Notes under the pieces: generated by a model
What the model saw: the letters and a program-made list of their open reading frames with translations, nothing else
Databases searched by the model: none
What the model was told of the DNA's origin: nothing
Program-made: the position numbers and the translations under genes
In this document: positions 60,956 to 64,000 of the stretch, in pieces
Numbering within the stretch: position 1 is the stretch's first letter
Layout of the letters: the number at the start of each line of letters is the position of its first letter
Assembly (NCBI RefSeq): GCF_050003625.1
Contig: NC_134397.1
Span: 195,817,063 to 195,881,062, forward strand
Reading direction: 5' to 3'
Length of the DNA stretch: 64,000 nt
Source of the DNA: Haematobia irritans
Lineage: Eukaryota; Arthropoda; Insecta; Diptera; Muscidae

Positions 60956-61530
60956 CGAGGGCAGTTCGGAACTTCTTAGCCTAGCACAAAAAGCGCGGTA
61001 TAAACAGAAACAAATGAAGTGTTTTGAAAACTTCCATCTCGGTTACGAACACATGTTAAATTTTGGAAAAATTAGAAACGCGTGCTGTCATTAAATATTT
61101 ACATAAAAAAGGTTTATCGGGACAAGAAATTCATAATGATATGGTGAATGTGTTAGGTGAAAGTGCTCCTTCATATGCAACAGTAAAAAATTGGGTTGCT
61201 GAATTTAAACGTGGTTGTATAAGCATTGAAGATGAACTACGTAGTCGACGTCCAAAAACAGCAACAACAACAGAAACCTAACCTAAGATGAGTGCCGCAT
61301 TTGTTAACAGTCGATCAAAAACGCATAAGAATGAACATTTCTCAAGCTTGTTTGGATCGTTTTAAGCGAAATAAAATGGATTTTAAGCGTCGTTTCATAA
61401 CTGTTGAGGAGACATGGATTCACCACTAACTCCAGAGACAAAAGAACAATCCAAAAAATGGACTGAAACTAGAGGATGTGCCCCAAAGAAGGCAAAAACA
61501 ATTCAATCGGTTGGTAAGGTTAAGAGTTCT
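60956..61530 (+). mobile_element. DD34D mariner, second copy, right part lost
   Basis: Left end CGAGGGCAGTTCGGAACTTC after TA, matching the right terminus at 36646. The element continues to about 61530 and then stops; the catalytic C-terminal half and right end are missing. Confidence 0.8.
61063..61530 (+). pseudogene. Mariner transposase, second copy, deleted
   Basis: The start codon has become TTG (61063). The helix-turn-helix region is open to 61281 (EKLETRAVIKYLHKKGLSG; TVKNWVAEFKRG), with Trp intact where the first copy has TGA. An internal deletion joins TTTET to PHLLTV at about 61290, at an AACCTAACCTAAG patch. The first Asp region reads TVEETWIHH, so Asp is replaced by Glu, and a stop follows HH. 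The rest is lost. Confidence 0.8.
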
Positions 61531-61639
61531 TCACAGTTGGAGTCTAAGCGAGTCTGTGATAACGGACAGTCTGATTTATACCTAACCTAACGTACAGGGA
61601 CATTAAAAGCAGAACATGGCAATTGAGTTCGTGTGTCAG
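61531..61639. other. Junction with a possible SINE tail
   Basis: GGAGTCTAAGCGAGTCTGTG...CTGATTTATACCTAACCTAACG resembles the tail of the dipteran SINE (AGTCTAAGTGAGCCTGATA...CCTAACCTAA). Very short. Confidence 0.35.
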
Positions 61640-63595
61640 ATTTTCTATAAAAATTAATTTATCTATAGAAATAAGATTTTGACAAAATTTTTTATAGAAA
61701 TAAAGTTTTGACATAATTTTCTATAGTAATAAAAGTTTGACAAAGTTTTCTACAGAAATAAAATGTTGACAAAATTTTCTGTAGGAATAAAATTTTGACA
61801 AAATTTTCTATGGGAATAAAATTTTGACAATATTTTCTATAGGAATAAAATTTTGACAAAATTTTCTATAGGAATAAAATTTTGACAAAATTTTCTATAG
61901 GAATAAAATTTTGACAAAATTTTCTATGGGAATAAAATTTTGACAAAATTTTCTATAGCAATAAAATTTCGACAAAATTTTCTACAGAAATAAATTTTGA
62001 CAAAATTTTTTAGAACAATAAAACTTGACAAACATTTTTATAGCAATAAAATTTTGACAAAATTTTCTATAGAAATAAAATTTTGACAAAATTTTTTATA
62101 GCAATAAAATTTTGACAAAATTTTCTATATACCAATAAAATTTTGACAAAATTTTTTATAGCAATAAAATTTGCATAAATTTTTCTACAGAAATACAATT
62201 TTTTTTCTATGGGAATACAATTTTGACAACATTGTCTATAACAATAAAATGTTGACACACATTTCTATAGAAAGAAAATTTTGACAAAATTTTCTATACA
62301 AGTAAAAAATTTTTTAAAGATTTTTCTAAAGAAATAAAATTTTGCCAAACAATTTTCTATAGCAATCGAATTTTGACAAAATTTTATATACCAATAAAAT
62401 TTTGACAACATTGTCTTTTTTTTTGATTCAATCACTAAATTAATTGATCCAATTAATTTTTTAATTGAAATGTCTTCAATCACGAAAATGATAGTATCAA
62501 TCACAGTTTTAATTGGGCATAGAAAAAATTCTTGATCAAAAAATTAATTGATTTCATTGCCAAATTTCAATTAATTTTGTAATTGATTCAATTAAAAATT
62601 TAATTGATGTTGATTGCAAAACTCAATTAATTTATTAATTAAAAAAAGGTAACTATTTTCAATTACATTCTGAATTGGCTTAGAATTTTTATTTGGATTA
62701 ACAATTGATTGTTTGAAAAAAATTGTAATTAAAAATTTAAAAAAAAATGTTCATCATCATCATAAACTGACTTAGTCTTCCGAATTTGATTAAAAGTTTT
62801 TTGTATCAATTAACTTTTTAATTAAAAATTTTAAAATTTTCAATCATTGAATTAATTAACTTAATGTTTCTATATTGATTAAAAAGTTAATTGTACCAAT
62901 TAATTTATTAACTGAAAAAAATTTAAACTTCAATTAACTTTTTAATTGGAAATATTTTGGTGTTATTTTTTTCTGTGTAGCAATAAAATTTTGGAAAATT
63001 GTCTACACCAATAAAAATTATTCTATAGAAATAACGTTATGACAAAATTTTCTAGAGCAATACAATTTTGACAAAATTTTTCATAACAATAAAATTTTGA
63101 CAAAATTTTCTATAGAAATTAAATTTTGACTAAATTTTCTATAGCAATAAAATTTTGACATAATTTTCTATAGCAATTACATTTTGACAAAATTTTATAT
63201 AGCAATTAAATTTTGACAAAATTTTCTATAGAAATTAAATTTTGACATAATTTTCTATAGCAATAAAATTTTGACAAAATTTTTTATAGCAATAAAATTT
63301 TGACAAAATTTTATATAGTAATCAAATTTTGACAACATTGTCTATAGCAATAAAATTTTGACAACATTGTCTATAGCAATAAAATTGTGATACAAATTTC
63401 TATAGAAATAAAATTTTGACAGAATTTTCTATAACAATAAAATTTTGACAAAATTGTCTATAGCAATAAAATTTAGACAAAATTTTCTATACAAATAAAA
63501 ATTTTTTAAAGATACTTTTCTATAGCAATAAACGTTTGGCAAAATTTTCGATAGGAATAAAATTTTGACAAAATTTTCTATAGAAATAAAATATT
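61640..63595 (-). repeat. Satellite array 6, interrupted by a MITE
   Basis: About 45 monomers in GAC orientation, many with the AGCAATAAAATTTTGAC or AGGAATAAAATTTTG variant. Split at 62415-62985 by an AATTGA-rich MITE. No caps are seen; it ends at 63595 into spacer. Confidence 0.9.
62415..62985. mobile_element. AT-rich MITE built of TTAATTGA-type palindromes
   Basis: Dense repeats of AATTAATTGA / TCAATTAATT in both directions. The right end GGTGTTATTTTTTTCTGTGT abuts a satellite monomer (AGCAATAAAATTTTGG). The left end (TTTTTTTTTGATTCAATC) is not its inverse, so it is probably truncated. Confidence 0.55.
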
Positions 63596-64000
63596 CAGAT
63601 TCCGACTCCACAGCCCTTGTTTTAACCATGCTGTTTGTTTGCACTTTAATATTATTCAACTGATTTACGTAAAATTTTAGCAAAACAAGGAGGGTATATT
63701 GTACGATTAAATATGATAACCTCTTTGACATGGCACACTTTCTTCTTGGAAGCCACCGGAGTGCAATGGTTAGCATGTTCATTAGATAGGGTCGCGAAAA
63801 AAAGTTGATGCGGTACATGTGTAATTTCGTAGATGTGAATAACGATGTGCATGTGGTTTCGATCGGACATCATGACAACACAACAAAAACTATTTTGTGG
63901 TGTGTAGGGTGACCTATAGACTTTTTAAAATCTCTGTAACTTTTTTGTTTATGAATATAAGTAAATACTTCAAAAGCAAAAGTTTCATATTTTGTTAAGA
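63596..64000. other. Spacer with a SINE head scrap
   Basis: 63748-63780 (GGAAGCCACCGGAGTGCAAT, then GGTTAGCATG) equals the first 30 bp of the SINE at 30311, with an A box but no B box. The rest is unrecognised. Confidence 0.5.

Overview
The window looks like nuclear DNA from a higher fly, most likely a calyptrate or muscid such as horn fly, stable fly or house fly. It is AT-rich and carries Helitron-like DINE/HINE elements, several mariner-type transposons including one with Himar1-type ends, hAT elements, tRNA-derived SINEs and kilobase arrays of an AT-rich satellite. The Himar1-type copy (53658-54851) points towards a horn-fly-like genome but does not prove it. I recognise no host protein gene, rRNA gene or canonical tRNA gene. 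The only protein-coding material I can defend is transposase: one open but internally deleted reading frame, four broken or fragmentary transposases, and two short helix-turn-helix remnants.

Three related families of non-coding elements dominate, called A, B and C here. Each begins AACAAGTA..., followed by a GC-rich hairpin and a TACCC...CACCA motif. Each has a core of tandem 153-bp units and ends in a GACGGACGG-rich stretch and a TATACCC...GGGTATA palindrome. The 5' and 3' motifs of each family are exact inverted repeats of one another, and they differ between families in a matched way. A is at 222-2117, 12351-14175, 33057-39790 and 33536-34941. B is at 8787-10958, 26968-30064, 37786-39537, 46860-49091, 50650-52398 and 54852-56396. 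C is at 3496-4523, 11568-11973, 14270-16614, 22855-23190 and 60355-60840.

The second major component is a 29-bp satellite built round the palindrome TTTCTATAGAAA. It forms arrays at 3340-7445, 18600-22360, 34945-35545, 41765-45650, 58660-60355 and 61640-63595. Small blocks also sit inside four B elements at one fixed position. Large arrays are flanked by recurring caps, one containing TTGCCACTCGAGCC and AATCTACC, the other the palindrome GGTAGAATTCTACC, so the satellite appears to belong to a mobile element.

Layout: 1-8786 has an A element, a spacer and satellite array 1 with a C element inside. 8787-16797 has a B element, a SINE, then a CACTG-ended MITE opened up by A and C insertions, with a DD41D transposon inside the C. 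16798-25383 has satellite array 2 with a DD37E transposon inside, a SINE, a second DD37E copy and a small hAT element. 25384-33056 has a B element carrying a tandem duplication, then SINE and MITE clusters. 33057-39790 is a five-level nest: A element, hAT, then A plus satellite plus mariner inside the hAT, and a B in the A. 39791-53657 has a spacer, satellite array 4, an inverted B-B junction, a long (TA)n run and another B. 53658-64000 has the Himar1-like mariner, a B, satellite arrays 5 and 6 and a second mariner relic.

Nothing here is an operon or pathway. The region behaves as a transposon graveyard, and its layers can be ordered in time from who sits inside whom. The most original signals are the covarying ends, the shared 153-bp period, and the spread of satellite blocks by the Helitron-like B family.
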